A stretch of DNA of 64,000 bases from Aquarana catesbeiana (lineage: Eukaryota > Chordata > Amphibia > Anura > Ranidae): NCBI RefSeq assembly GCF_042186555.1, contig NC_133330.1:344262575-344326574 (forward strand), given 5' to 3'. Position numbers and translations under genes: made by a program. The notes beneath the pieces are model-generated. The model made no database searches, had not been told where the DNA came from, and saw only the letters and a program-made list of their open reading frames with translations. This document shows, piece after piece, positions 1 to 12,400 of the stretch (positions are counted from its first letter, which is position 1; each line of letters opens with the position of its first letter).

Positions 1-1678
1 TAGGCATTCAAGGGGCTACGCAAGCACGCAGGCAAAAAGATGCCATGAGGTGCTTGAGCTGGGGTGCTTGGGGGACAAGAGCCACACTGGGGCAGAGATT
101 CTGTCAGCTCTGCAGAGACAGGTTCAGAGGTGGTTGACGCCACGCCAGCTTAAGCCAGGAATGGTGGTTTGCGACAATGGCACCAACCTCCTCTCCGCCC
201 TCCGACAGGGACAACTGACCCATGTGCCCTGTTTGGCTCATGTCCTTAACTTGGTGTTGCAGCCGTTCTTGGGCAGGTACCTGGGCTTACAGGATGTCCT
301 GAGGCAGGCCAGGAAAGTCTGTGTGCATTTCCGCAGTTTATATAATGCCAGTGCTCAGTTGGCTGACCTCCAAAAGGAATTTAACCTGCCCAAGAACCGC
401 CTAATCTGTGGCATGCCCACCAGATGGAACTCAACGTTGGCCATGCTGCAGCAGCTGCACACGCAGCAGAGGGCCATCAATGAGTACCTGTGCGACTATG
501 GCACCAGGACAGGGTCAGGGGAGCTTGTTTTTTTTCCCCACGCCAGTGGGCTATGATCAGGGATGCATGCACTGTACTGTCAAGATTTGAGGAGGCCACG
601 AGGATGGTGAGCAGTGACAGTGCACGCATCAGTGACACTGTCCCTCTTGTCCACCTGTTGGAGCACACGCTGCGTGGAATAATGGACAGGGCACTTGAGG
701 CAGAACAGAGGGAGGAAGAGGAGGACTTCCTTACCTCTCAAGGCCCCCTTTATCCAGACAGTGTTCTTGCATGCCCGTCGATCACACAGGAAGAGGAGGA
801 GGAGGAGAATTGTGTCAGCATGGAGGTGGAGCCTGGCACTCAGCATCAGCAGCAGTCTTTAAGGGATCATTGACAGTCCGAAGAAACCCATGGACTTGTA
901 CGTGGCTGGGACTGGGTGGCTGCAGATCATGTTGTCCTTAGTGACCTAGAGGACTCTGGACCGAATGCCTCAGCAAACTTACGCTGCATCGCCTCCCTGA
1001 TCCTGCAAAGCCTGCGGAAGGATCCTCGTATTTGTGGTATCAAGGGGAGGGATCATTACTGGCTGGCAACCCTTCTTGATCCACGTTACAAGGGTAAGGT
1101 TGCGGACCTTATCTTGCCGTTGCAGAGGGATCAGAGGATGAAACATCTTCTGGAGGCCCTGCAGAACGGTTTGTGCAACGCGTTTCCAGAGCCTGGGGGG
1201 TTACAATTTCCTGGTCCTCCTGGACAATGTGTTGCTGAGGCTTCGGTCAGTCACAGAAGGAGCGGTGGAGAAGGTGGCCATCTGACCAATGCGTTCAGAC
1301 AATTTTTTAGTCCGCAGCCCCAAGGTATGATCGGTTCCAGCATGCATCGCCAGCGTCTGTTTTACATGGTGCAGGAATACCTAGGGGCAAGATCTGACTT
1401 GGACACCTTTCCCATCGAAAATCCTCTGGGTTACTGGGTCTTGAGGATGGATCACTGGCCAGAGCTTGCACAGTTTGCAATTGAGCTACTGGCCTGTCCT
1501 GCATACAGCGTCCTTTTTGGAACGCACATTCAGTGCTGCTGTAGGCTTTGCAACCGATCACAGGGTGCGTCTGTCCACCAAATCGGTCGATTGGCTGACC
1601 TTCATAAAACTGAATCAGTCTTGGATCACCAGCTACCAAGCACCTGATGCTGATGTAACCCAATATTTTTTTTTTTAA
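1..1678 (+). pseudogene. hAT-family transposase, truncated by the window and frameshifted
   Basis: Three pieces in two frames together resemble the RNase-H-like catalytic core and C-terminal hATC dimerisation domain of hAT transposases of the ZBED type. Piece one (50-556) has VVCDNGTNLL, then the PCLAHVLNLV block and PTRWNSTLAM, all hallmark hAT motifs. The frame shifts at a run of T near 525-537. The next frame (490-873) carries an acidic linker and meets an in-frame TGA at 871-873. It resumes at 916 with LATLLDPRYKGK and continues to about 1520. A second shift then returns to the first frame, which gives the hATC signature ERTFSAA followed by VRLSTKSVDWLTF up to 1678. The N-terminal BED zinc finger would lie left of the window. 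With two frameshifts and one stop the protein is not expected to be made. Confidence 0.85.
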
Positions 1679-1737
1679 TGTGAGATTCCTTCAAGACTGC
1701 CTATGCTGATGCTGAGTGACTATACTGTTATGCACCA

Positions 1738-2165
1738 GTGGCTAAGGCCCAATTTTTCTGCCCCTGTTTAACAGGGGCGTATAATTACAATTTTTGATGG
1801 AATACTTTGCAGCAGGGCTCATTCCTCCGCTCCAACTAGAGTATCTGTGAGGGGTTGCAGTGTTGTGGCACCAGCACCAGAGCCCAAGGCCCACTTTTTT
1901 CAGCCCCTGTTTAACAGGGGCGTATAATCACAATTTTTGATGCAATACTTTGCAGCAGGGCTCATTCCTGCGCTCCAACTCTAGCATCTGTGAGGGGTTG
2001 TAGTGTGGTGGCAGCAGTGCCTAAGGCCCAATTTTTCTGCCCCTGTTCAACAGGTGCATGTAATTACAATTCTTGATCTAATATTTCACAGCAGGGCCCG
2101 TTCCTGCGCCCATCGAGAGTAACTGTGAGGGCTTACAGTGTTGTGGCAACACCAACACCTAAAGC
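1738..2165. repeat. Three tandem ~140-bp subterminal units of the hAT element
   Basis: The block AAGGCCCA..TTTCTGCCCCTGTT recurs near 1744, 1886 and 2022, a spacing of about 136-142 bp. Each copy goes on to a GCAGCAGGGC..ATTCCTGCGC stretch and GTGAGGG. Subterminal repeats of this kind are common in hAT elements and can bind transposase. That role here is inference. Confidence 0.75.
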
Positions 2166-3198
2166 TCCAATTTCTGCAGAGTATATAGGGCAGGCTCCTA
2201 CTTTCAAACATGCAACTTACAAAAGACTCCTACTTGCAAACGAAAGGAGACAACAGGAAGTGAGATGAAATCTACCCCTAGGAAGGGAGATTCTCTCCTG
2301 TAAGAGTTAATATGGGATGCTTTATCACCAATCCTTGTTTCACTAAAAAAACCCAAATTGTCAAAAAACATTTGTTATTGGGACAGAAAGTGAGGTGAAA
2401 TCTTCTGAAGAGGGGCACAGACAGCAAAACAAATGTTACAGTGGTGATAACCCTTCCCTATGTTTTCCAAAAAGCTTAAAAATAGATTTTTTTTGCTGGA
2501 GCTACACTTTAAAAATGTATCAGTTCAAAATTACAAACAGATTCTACTTAACAACAAACCTACAATCCCTGTCTTGTTTGCACCGCCTGTATACTGCTGT
2601 TCAAAGTATATAGGGCCTGGGGGCCCCAAGCCTTTCCTTTTTTTAATTTGCGTGCAGGGTTCCCCTTAATATCCATACAAGACCCAAAGGGCCTGGTAAT
2701 GGACTGGGGGGTACCCATGCCGTTTGTCTCACTGATTTTCATTCATATTGCCAGGACCCGACATTACATTAAAGCTGCAAGCAGTTTTAAATGACTTTTA
2801 TTCCTTTAAAAATGTCATTTTGTGCAGGGACTGTTCTAAGCATGGGAAACACGCGCCACTTTACAGGCATACTATAGACACCCCCCAGGTACGATATTTA
2901 AAGGAATATTTCACTTTTTTTTCCACTTTAAGCATCATTAAAATCACTGCTCCCGAAAAAAACGGCTGTTTTTTAAAACTTTTTTTTGCATTGATACATG
3001 TCCCCTGGGGTAGGACCCGGGTCCTCATCCCCTTTTTAGGACAATAACTTGCATATTAGCCTTTAAAATTAGCACTTTTGATTTGGAAAGTTCGAGTCCC
3101 ATAGACTTTAACGGGGTTCTAAAGTTCGTGCGAACTTTCGGTCCGTTCTCAGGTTCTGGTGCGAACCGAACAGGGGGGTGTTCGGCTCATCCCTAGTA

Positions 3199-5569
3199 AC
3201 CAGTACAATACGGTGTCATCATATAACTGGTGTGAGGTGATCAGGGTGTCACCAGTACAGTACAGTGTCATCATGTAACTGGTGTGAGGTGATCAGGGTG
3301 TCACCAGTACAGTACAGTGTCATCATATAACTGGTGTGAGGTGATCAGGGTGTCACCAGTACAGTACAGTGTCTTCATATAACTGGTGTGAGGTGATCAG
3401 GGTGTCACCAGTACAGTACAGTGTCATCATATAACTGGTGTGAGGTGATCAGGGTGTCACCAGTACAGTACAGTGTCATCATATAACTGGTGTGAGGTGA
3501 TCAGGGTGTCACCAGTACAGTACAGTGTCATCATATAACTGGTGTGAGGTGATCAGGGTGTCACCAGTACAGTACAGTGTCATCATATAACTGGTGTGAG
3601 GAGATCAGGGTGTCACCAGTACAGTGCAGTGTCATCATATAACTGGTGTGAGGAGATCAGGGTGTCACCAGTACAGTACAGTGTCATCATATAACTGGTG
3701 TGAGGAGATCAGGGTGTCACCAGTACAGTACAGTGTCATCATATAACTGGTGTGAGGAGATCAGGGTGTCACCAGTACAGTACAGTGTCATCATATAACT
3801 GGTGTGAGGAGATCAGGGTGTCACCAGTACAGTACAGTGTCATCATATAACTAGTGTGAGGTGATCAGGGTGTCACCAGTACAGTACAGTGTCATCATAT
3901 AACTGGTGTGAGGTGATCAGGGTGTCACCAGTACAGTGCAGTGTCATCATATAACTGGTATGAGGAGATCAGGGTGTCACCAGTACAGTACAGTGTCATC
4001 ATATAACTGGTGTGAGGTGATCAGGGTGTCACCAGTACAGTACAGTGTCATCATATAACTGGTGTGAGGAGATCAGGGTGTCACCAGTACAGTACAGTGT
4101 CATCATATAACTGGTGTGAGGAGATCAGGGTGTCACCAGTACAGTACAGTGTCATCATATAACTAGTGTGAGGAGATCAGGGTGTCACCAGTACAGTACG
4201 GCGTCATCATATAAATGGTGTGAGGTGATCAGGGAGTCACCAGTACAGTATAGTGTCATCATATAACTGGTGCGAGGAGATCAGGGTGTCACCAGTACAG
4301 TACGGCGTCATCATATAACTGGTGTGATGTGATCAGGGTGTCACCAGTACAGTACAGTGTCATCATATAACTGGTGTGATGTGATCAGGGTGTCACCAGT
4401 ACAGTACAGTGTCATCATATAACTGGTGTGAGGTGATCAGGGTGCCACCAGTACAGTACACTGTCATCATATAACTGGTGTGAGGTGATCAGGGTGTCAC
4501 CAGTACAGTACAGTGTCATCATATAACTGGTGTGAGGTGATCAGGATGTCACCAGTACAGTACAGTGTCATCATGTAACTGGTGTGAGGTGATCAGGGTG
4601 TCACCAGTACAGTACAGTGTCATCATGTAACTGGTGTGAGGTGATCAGGGTGTCACCAGTACAGTACAGTGTCATCATATAACTGGTGTGAGGAAGACAG
4701 GGTGTCACCAGTACAGTACAGTGTCTTCATATAACTGGTGTGAGGTGATCAGGGTGTCACCAGTACAGTACATTGTCATCATATAACTGGTGTGTGGTGA
4801 TCAGGGTGTCACCAGTACAGTACAGTGTCATCATATAACTGGTGTGAGGTGATCAGGGTGTCACCAGTACAGTACAGTGTCATCATATAACTGGTGTGAG
4901 GTGATCAGGGTGTCACCAGTACAGTACAGTGTCATCATATAACTGGTGTGAGGTGATCAGGGTGTCACCAGTACAGTACAGTGTCATCATATAACTGGTG
5001 TGAGGTGATCAGGGTGTCACCAGTACAGTACAGTGTCATCATATAACTGGTGTGAGGAGATCAGGGTGTCACCAGTACAGTACAGTGTCATCATATAACT
5101 GGTGTGAGGTGATCAGGGTGTCACCAGTACAGTACAGTGTCATCATATAACTGGTGTGAGGTGATCAGGGTGTCACCAGTACAGTACAGTGTCATCATAT
5201 AACTGGTGTGAGGTGATCAGGGTGTCACCAGTACAGTACAGTGTCATCATATAACTGGTGTGAGGTGATCAGGGTGTCACCAGTACAGTACAGTGTCATC
5301 ATATAACTGGTGTGAGGTGATCAGGGTGTCACCAGTACAGTACAGTGTCATCATATAACTGGTGTGAGGTGATCAGGGTGTCACCAGTACAGTACAGTGT
5401 CATCATATAACTGGTGTGAGGTGATCAGGGTGTCACCAGTACAGTACAGTGTCATCATATAACTGGTGTGAGGTGATCAGGGTGTCACCAGTACAGTACA
5501 GTGTCATCCTATAACTGGTGTGAGGAGATCAGGGTGTCACCAGTACAGTACAGTGTCATCATATAACTG
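3199..5569. repeat. 52-bp minisatellite, about 45 copies
   Basis: The unit runs ACCAGTACAGTACAGTGTCA, TCATATAACTGGTGTGAGGT, GATCAGGGTGTC. Copies are nearly identical, with scattered substitutions such as GAGATC for GATC-type variants and GCAGTG for ACAGTG. Unit length is almost constant. The array begins 3 bp after the hAT terminus and stops abruptly inside a unit at 5569. No coding potential. Confidence 0.97.
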
Positions 5570-6068
5570 CATAGTTGCCAACATTGTAAAAAAAATTTTG
5601 GGACACTTTTTTGGCTGTAGGCGGAGTCACACTATAATTAGGGGCGTGGCATGCATTTGTAGGCGTAGCATAGGGAAAAGAAAAAATGTGCCGTGCCAGA
5701 AAATGGGCGTGGTTTACGTGAAATAGTGGGCGTGTCTTAAATGGGTGTGGCTCAAAAGGGGTCTGGTTAGAGTCTGACATGAATGAGGGATGGAGAGGGA
5801 AAGGGGGAAAGGGGGGTAGAGGGAGAGGAATGGAGGGACAGCAGACCCAGATCCTACACCACAATAGCAATGTGTATTCCAGAGTTTAACAATCAGCAGA
5901 TAAAGATACTCAAAAGACCTGGTGTTAGCGCTTCAATCATCCCGGCACCATGGTTGTTATGGTGTCAGGATGATTGAAGTGCATTATTTCTATTATTACA
6001 TTGTAATATAGAATGAAATTATTCAACTCACCATAATGCAGAATCAGTGGGACCCCTGAGCGTGTCAA
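5570..6068. repeat. Interspersed repeat remnants with a hairpin; no gene
   Basis: This stretch has the texture of transposon-derived repeat: GTTGCCAACATTGTAAA, several GGGCGTGG blocks, and a near-perfect inverted repeat at about 5929-5979. In that repeat CTTCAATCATCC..GGCACCA pairs with TGGTGTC.AGGATGATTGAAG around a short loop. I see no supported coding frame. The family is not identified. Confidence 0.5.
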
Positions 6069-6077
6069 CTGCCACCA

Positions 6078-7430
6078 GATGCCATCAGGTGCCCCCAGCA
6101 GAGTTCGTCCTTACATCAGGTGCCCCCAGCAGAGTGCCTCCTTACATCAGGTGTCCCCAGGACAGTACCTCTTACATCAGGTATCCCCAGTACAGTACCT
6201 CTTACATCAGGTGTCCCTAGTACAGTACGTCTTACATCAGGTGCCCCCAGCAGAGTGCCTCCTTACATCAGGTGTCCCCAGTACAGTGCCTTATACATCA
6301 GGTGTCCCCAGGACAGTACCTCTTACGTCAGGTGTCCCCAGGACAGTACCTCCTACGTCAGGTATCCCCAGGACAGTACCTCCTACGTCAGGTGTCTCCA
6401 GGACAGTACCTCTTACGTCAGGTGTCCCCAGGACAGTGCCTCTTACATCAGGTGTCCCCGGGACAGTGCCTCTTACATCAGGTGTCCCCGGGACAGTGCC
6501 TCTTACATCAGGTGTCCCCGGGACAGTGCCTCTTACATCAGGTGTCCCCGGGACAGTGCCTCTTACATCAGGTGTCCCCGGGACAGTGCCTCTTACATCA
6601 GGTGTCCCCGGGACAGTGCCTCTTACATCAGGTGTCCCCGGGACAGTGCCTCTTACATCAGGTGTCCCCGGGACAGTGCCTCTTACATCAGGTGTCCCCG
6701 GGACAGTGCCTCTTACATCAGGTGTCCCCGGGACAGTGCCTCTTACATCAGGTGTCCCCGGGACAGTGCCTCTAACATCAGGTGTCCCCGGGACAGTGCC
6801 TCTAACATCAGGTGTCCCCGGGACAGTGCCTCTAACATCAGGTGTCCCCGGGACAGTGCCTCTAACATCAGGTGTCCCCGGGACAGTGCCTCTAAGATCA
6901 GGTGTCCCCAGGACAGTGCCTCTAAGATCAGGTGTCCCCAGGACAGTGCCTCCTACATCAGGTGTCCCCAGGACAGTGCCTCCTACATCAGGTGTCCCCA
7001 GGACAGTGCCTCCTACATCAGGTGTTCCCAGGACAGTGCCTCCTACATCAGGTGTCCCCAGTACAGAGCCTCTTACATCAGGTGTCCCCAGTACAGTGCC
7101 TCTTACATCAGGTGTCCCCAGTACAGTGCCTCTTACAACAGGTGTCCCCAGTACAGTGCCTCTTACATCAGGTGTCCTCAGTACAGTACCTCTTACAACA
7201 GGTGTCCCCAGCGGAGTGCCTCTTACGTCAGGTGTTCCCAGCGGAGTGCCTCTTACGTCAGGTGTCCCCAGCGGAGTGCCTCTTACGTCAGGTGTCCCCA
7301 GCGGAGTGCCTCTTACGTCAGGTGTCCCCAGCGGAGTGCCTCTTACGTCAGGTGTCCCCAGCGGAGTGCCTCTTACGTCAGGTGTCCCAGCGGAGTGCTT
7401 CTTACGTCAGGTGTCCCCAGCGGAGTGTTG
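6078..7430. repeat. 30-bp minisatellite, about 45 copies, with variant blocks
   Basis: The unit is TCAGGTGTCCCCGGGACAGT followed by GCCTCTTACA. Variants are grouped in blocks: CCCCCAGCAG at the left edge, CCAGGACAGTACC, then a long homogeneous CCGGGACAGTGCC block (6445-6900), then CCAGTACAG, and finally CCAGCGGAGTGCCTCTTACG (7203-7430). Because 30 is divisible by three and the unit lacks stops, all three forward frames stay open (up to 486 codons). There is no sign of real coding. Confidence 0.97.
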
Positions 7431-7502
7431 GCTGCAGATGGAGTGTTGGCTGCAGTCTAGCTACATCTCCTCAAGAGTGGTGACAAGTGGGGAGAGGTAT
7501 GT

Positions 7503-8870
7503 GGGTGGAGGCATGGTGACTTGGGGTGTTACAGGCTGACTTGGGGAAGGGTGGAGGCAGGGTGGTGATTTGGGGGTGCAGGCATGATGGTGACCTGGGG
7601 GGTGCAGGCATGGTGGTGACTAGGTCGGAGGGGGTGCAGGCATGGTGGTGACTAGGCTGGAGGGGGTGCAGGCATGGTGGTGACTAGGCCGGAGGGGGTG
7701 CAGGCATGGTGGTGACATGGGGGGGAGGGGGTGCAGGTATGGTGGTGACATGGGGGGGAACAGGTATAGTGATGACATGGGGGAGGGGGGTGCAGGTATG
7801 GTGGTGACATGGGGGGGAGGGGGGTGCAGGTATGGTGGTGACATGGGGGGGAGGGGGGTGCAGGTATGGTGGTGACATGGGGGGGAGGGGGGTGCAGGTA
7901 TGGTGGTGACATGTATGGTGATGACATGGGGGGAGGGGAGTGCAGGTATGGCGGTGACATGTATGGTGATGACATGGGGGGAGGGGGGTGCAGGTATGGT
8001 GGTGACATGGGGGGAGGGGGGTGCAGGTATGGTGGTGACATAGGGGGAGGGGGGTGCAGGTATGGTGGTGACATGTATGGTGATGACATGGGGGGAGGGG
8101 AGTGCAGGTATGGCGGTGACATGTATGGTGATGACATGGGGGGAGGGGGGTGCAGGTATGGTGGTGACATGTATGGTGATGACATGGGGGGAGGGGGGTG
8201 CAGGTATGGTGGTGACATGGGGGGGAGGGGGGTGCAGGTATGGCGGTGACATGTATGGTGATGACATGGGGGGAGGGGGGTGCAGGTATGGCGGTGACAT
8301 GTATGGTGATGACATGGGGGGAGGGGGGTGCAGGTATGGTGGTGACATGGGGGGGAGGGGGGTGCAGGTATGGTGGTGACATGGGGGGGAGGGGGGTGCA
8401 GGTATGGTGGTGACATGGGGGGGAGGGGGGTGCAGGTATGGTGGTGACATGGGGGGAGGGGGTGCAGGTATGGTGGTGACATGGGGGGGAGGGGGGTGCA
8501 GGTATGGTGGTGACATGGGGGGGAGGGGGGTGCAGGTATGGTGGTGACATGGGGGGGAGGGGGGTGCAGGTATGGTGGTGACATGGGGGGGAGAGGGGTG
8601 CAGGTATGGTGGTGACACGAGAGGGGGGTGATGGTGATATCTTGATATCTGGGGGGTGATGGGGGAGGGGAGTAGAGGGGGGGTGTTGATGATGTGGGTG
8701 GGGGGTGGAGGGGTGTAGAGGGGGTTGTTGGTGATGGGGGAGGGGTGTAGAGGGGGGTGATGTGTGTGGGGGGGTGATGGGTGTAGAGGGGGTCGTTGGT
8801 GATGTCTGGGGGGGGTGATGGGGGAGGGCTGTAGAGTGATAGTGATGGGGGAGGGGAGTGTAGCAGAGAT
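7503..8870. repeat. G-rich 33-34-bp minisatellite and degenerate G-rich tail
   Basis: The basic unit is GGTGCAGGTATGGTGGTGAC followed by ATGGGGGGGAGGG. A longer variant contains an extra GTATGGTGATGACATG, giving a higher-order pattern between about 7900 and 8340. From about 8640 to 8870 the sequence is looser, with GGGGTGATGGGGGAGGGG motifs. Runs of five to seven G at short spacing on the + strand fit G-quadruplex formation. Minus-strand frames of 288-451 codons are repeat artefacts. Confidence 0.95.
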
Positions 8871-8891
8871 TGGGGGGATCTCACTGTCCTT

Positions 8892-8908
8892 CCTCTAGGG
8901 GGCGCAGG
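8892..8908 (+). promoter_or_regulatory. Candidate CTCF binding site
   Basis: CCTCTAGGGGGCGCAGG matches the vertebrate CTCF core (CC-A/T-C-T-AGGGGGCGC) at nearly every position. It lies between the G-rich array and the promoter-like segment of the downstream gene, a common place for an insulator-type site. Occupancy cannot be judged from sequence. Confidence 0.5.
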
Positions 8909-8994
8909 CAGTGCAGTTGCCCTCACATGGATGTAATGGCCCCATACATGGCCGCTAGCCATCCTCCCCTCCCCCGTGTATGGAGGACTCCGGA

Positions 8995-9260
8995 CATCCC
9001 TGACCAATCACCGCGCTCCATGCGCTCCGCTCACCTTCTCCTCAGGGGCGGAAGTCCCTCCCACCTTGCCGGCCTGCACGTGTCGCCATGGTAACCCATT
9101 TCTTCCTTCGCGAGTATCAGGCTCCATAAGCTCCGCCCTCTATGTAGCTTTGCCCGTGGTCATGTGACGCGCTATACTGTGACGTCAGAACACAGCTTAG
9201 CTTGTTTACAGGAGTGCGGGGAAGGGAAGAGCTCAGGTCTTCGGAGACAGTGAGGAGTGA
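8995..9260 (+). promoter_or_regulatory. Promoter-like segment upstream of the repeat/HEAT gene
   Basis: CpG-containing unique DNA between two repeat regions. It contains a CCAAT-type site (GACCAATCA near 9001), GC-rich boxes (GCTCCGCCC near 9130), the palindromic E-box GTCATGTGAC at 9159-9168 (USF/MiT type) and a full CRE, TGACGTCA, at 9180-9187. There is no clear TATA box. A possible noncoding first exon would end at 9249 (ACA|GTGAGG). A fair acceptor (polypyrimidine then CAG, ending 9466) lies 4 bp before the ATG at 9471. Exon 1 and the 217-bp intron are inference. Confidence 0.5.
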
Positions 9261-9470
9261 AGACGTGTTTTCTGTGCTCTGTGATTAATTATCAGTCTAT
9301 TCCCTGTGATTTCTCATACACAGGATTGTTATACATTTGTAGGAATTATTTAGGAATTATTTTTGCTGATTTGCATTTCTGTGCATTTTGGTAAAAAGAA
9401 AAAAAAAAAGCGTATTTTTTACACTTTTACAGTTAGTTGTATTTGAGTTCAGTTTCTGCTTTCCAGCATC

Positions 9471-12400
9471 ATGTGCTACCTGCAGGAGCTGCACACCGCG
9501 TTCATGCTGGTGTTATCTTCATGCCGCGCGCTCTGGAAGAGACGGCGACGCCGGAATGCTCCACCTATGGCGCCGTCCTCACCAGAGGCCATCACCGTAA
9601 CTCCCAAGAAGAGTTTGGAACGTCCAATCTCTCCACCACTTGTGCCATGCTCACCAGAGATCATCAGCACAATGCCCAAGAAGAGTTTGGAGTGTTCAGT
9701 CTCTCCACCGCTGGTGCCGGACTCACCAGAGATTATCACCACAATGCCTAAGAAGAGTTTGGAACGTCCAATCTCTCCACTGCTGACAGTATGCTCACCA
9801 GAGATCATCACCACAACGCCCAAGAAGAGTTTGGAGTGTTCAATCTCTCCACCGCTGGTGCCGGACTCACCAGAGATCATCAGCACAATGCCCAAGAAGA
9901 GTTTGGAGTGTTCAATCTCTCCACCGCTGGTGCCGGACTCACCAGAGATCATCAGCACAATGCCCAAGAAGAGTTTGGAGTGTTCAATCTCTCCACCGCT
10001 GGTGCCGGACTCACCAGAGATCATCAGCACAATGCCCAAGAAGAGTTTGGAGTGTTCAGTCTCTCCACCACTTGTGCCATGCTCACCAGAAATCATCAGC
10101 ACAATGCCCAAGAAGAGTTTGGAGTGTTCAGTCTCTCCACCGCTGGTGCCGTGCTCACCAGAGATCATCACCACAACGCCCAAGAAGAGTTTGGAGTGTT
10201 CAATCTCTCCACCGCTGGTGCCGGACTCACCAGAGATCATCAGCACAATGCCCAAGAAGAGTTTGGAGCATCCAAACTCTCCACCGCTGGTGCCGTGCTC
10301 ACCAGAGATCATCAGCACAACGCCCAAGAAGAGTTTGGAACATCCAATCTCTCCACTGCTGACAGTATGCTCACCAGAGATCATCACCACAACGCCCAAG
10401 AAGAGTTTGGAGTGTTTAATCTCTCCACCGCTGGTGCCGGACTCACCAGAGATCATCAGCACAATGGCCAAGAAGAGTTTGGAGTGTTCAATCTCTCCAC
10501 CGCTGGTGCCGTGCTCACCAGAGATCATCTGCACAATGCCTAAGAAGAGTTTGGAGCATCCAATCTCTCCACTGCTGGTGCCACACTCACCAGAGATTAT
10601 CAGCACAATGCCCAAGAAGAGTTTGGAGCATCCAAACTCTCCACCGCTGGTGCCGTGCTTACCAGAGATTATCACCACAATGCCTAAGAAGAGTTTGGAA
10701 CGTCCAATCTCTCCACTGCTGACAGTATGCTCACCAGAGATCATCACCACAACGCCCAAGAAGAGTTTGGAGTGTTCAATCTCTCCACCGCTGGTGCCGG
10801 ACTCACCAGAGATCATCAGCACAATGCCCAAGAAGAGTTTGGAGTGTTCAATCTCTCCACCGCTGGTGCCGTGCTCACCAGAGATCATCAGCACAATGCC
10901 CAAGAAGAGTTTGGAGTGTTCAATCTCTCCACCGCTGGTGCTGTGCTCACCAGAGATCATCAGCACAACGCCCAAGAAGAGTTTGGAACGTCCAATCCCT
11001 CCACCGCTGGTGCTGTGCTCACAAGAGACCATCACTACGACGCCCAAGAAGAGTTTGGAACTTCCAATCTCTCCACCGCTGGTGCTGTGCTCACCAGAGA
11101 TCATCAGCACAATGCCCAAGAAGAGTTTGGAACTTCCAATCTCTCCACCGCTGGTGCCATGGTCACCAGAGATCATCTGCACAATGCCCAAGAAGAGTTT
11201 GGAACGTCCAATCTCTCCACTGCTGACAGTATGCTCACCAGAGATCTTCACCACAAAGTCCAAGAAGAGTTTGGAGTGTTCATTCTCTGCACCGCTGGTG
11301 CCGTGCTCACTAGAGATCATCAGCACAATGCCCAAGAAGAGTTTGGAGCGTCCAATCTCTTCAACGCTGGTGCCGTGCTCACCAGAGATCATCTACACAA
11401 TGCCCAAGAAGAGTTTGGAACGTCCAATCTCTACGCTGCTGACAGTATGCTCACCAGAGATCATCACCACAACGCCCAAGAATAGTTTGGAGTGTTCAAT
11501 CTCTCCACTGCTGGTGCCGTGCTCACCAGAGATCATCAGCACAATGCCCAAGAAGAGTTTGGAGCGTCCAATCTCTCCACCGCTGGTGCCGTGCTCACAA
11601 GAGACCATCGCCACAACGCCCAAGAAGAGTTTGGAACGTCCAATCTCTCCACTGCTGGTGTCATGCTCACCAGGGATCATCTGCACAACGTCTAAAAAGA
11701 GTTGGGAATGTCCAAACCTTTCATCATGGAGCTTTATCAACATGAGACCTGAGGAGCTTGAGAAGAAGGTCAAAGTCCTCCTAGAAGGACTGAAGACAGG
11801 CCAGGTTCCCCAGGACCACAAGGAGGTTGTTTATAAGTATATTAAGCAAGTGATGCGCTTTAGGGAGGATATGATGAAAGAGGTTGTGTCTGTAGTCGTG
11901 AAGGACATGTTGGAAGCAGAACGGGAAAGCTGCAAAGACATAGAACTCTACATCCTCATACTACTCTATGAGTTGGTTGGAAGCCATATAAATCAAGAGA
12001 CCTATGAGGACCTTGGGTCTGGTATATGCATATCGAACAAGGTCTACAGGTGCATGAAGAACTTTTTGAGCTGCTCCCAACTGCACAAGAAGCGGGTGGC
12101 CACCACTTTCATAGCAGAGCTTCTGGCTAATGCTATGGAGCTGAGCGATGAGGAGCACAGGTTTTTAATGGCCAAAATGATCGACCTGCTCAGTGAATAT
12201 GACCCAACCATCTTGTTTTCTGCCCTGGACTGCATACAGCACTTGCTCCAACAAAGTCCAAAAGTGGCAGCTAAGTTCAAGAATGAACTTACTAAGGCTC
12301 TGACAAAGCAGATCCGTCCTCACCAGTCCTTAATGAACACCAAGCTGATGGACACGGCCTTGGCTTCAATAGATCTGTTCAAGAGGAGGTTCAAGAGTAA

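Larger units (their letters stand above)
1..3196 (+). mobile_element. hAT DNA transposon, right part; left end lies outside the window
   Basis: The segment holds a decayed hAT transposase, then a long AT-rich 3' tail, and ends in GTTCGGCTCATCCCTAG at about 3180-3196. Read on the other strand this begins CTAGGGATGAGCCGAAC, the form expected of a hAT terminal inverted repeat. The 52-bp minisatellite starts directly after it, so the element appears to have inserted into that array. The left terminus and the 8-bp target duplication cannot be checked because the element runs off the window. From 2165 to 3170 I see no gene, only AT-rich transposon tail. Confidence 0.75.

Noticed and set aside
3199..5569. 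CRISPR-like array
   Set aside because: There are no variable spacers, the entire 52-bp unit is repeated, and the DNA is vertebrate.
6079..7539. 486- and 446-codon overlapping frames that look like a Thr/Val/Pro-rich or Arg/Cys/Ser-rich protein
   Set aside because: Produced by a 30-bp repeat open in every forward frame; no start context, domain or splice support.
7620..9007. Minus-strand Pro/His/Ser-rich frames of 288-451 codons
   Set aside because: Complement of the G-rich minisatellite; three overlapping frames are open at once.
9476..11392. 638-codon antisense frame across the 72-bp repeat
   Set aside because: It stops at both ends of the repeat and has no attached unique domain, unlike the + strand frame that runs into a helical domain.
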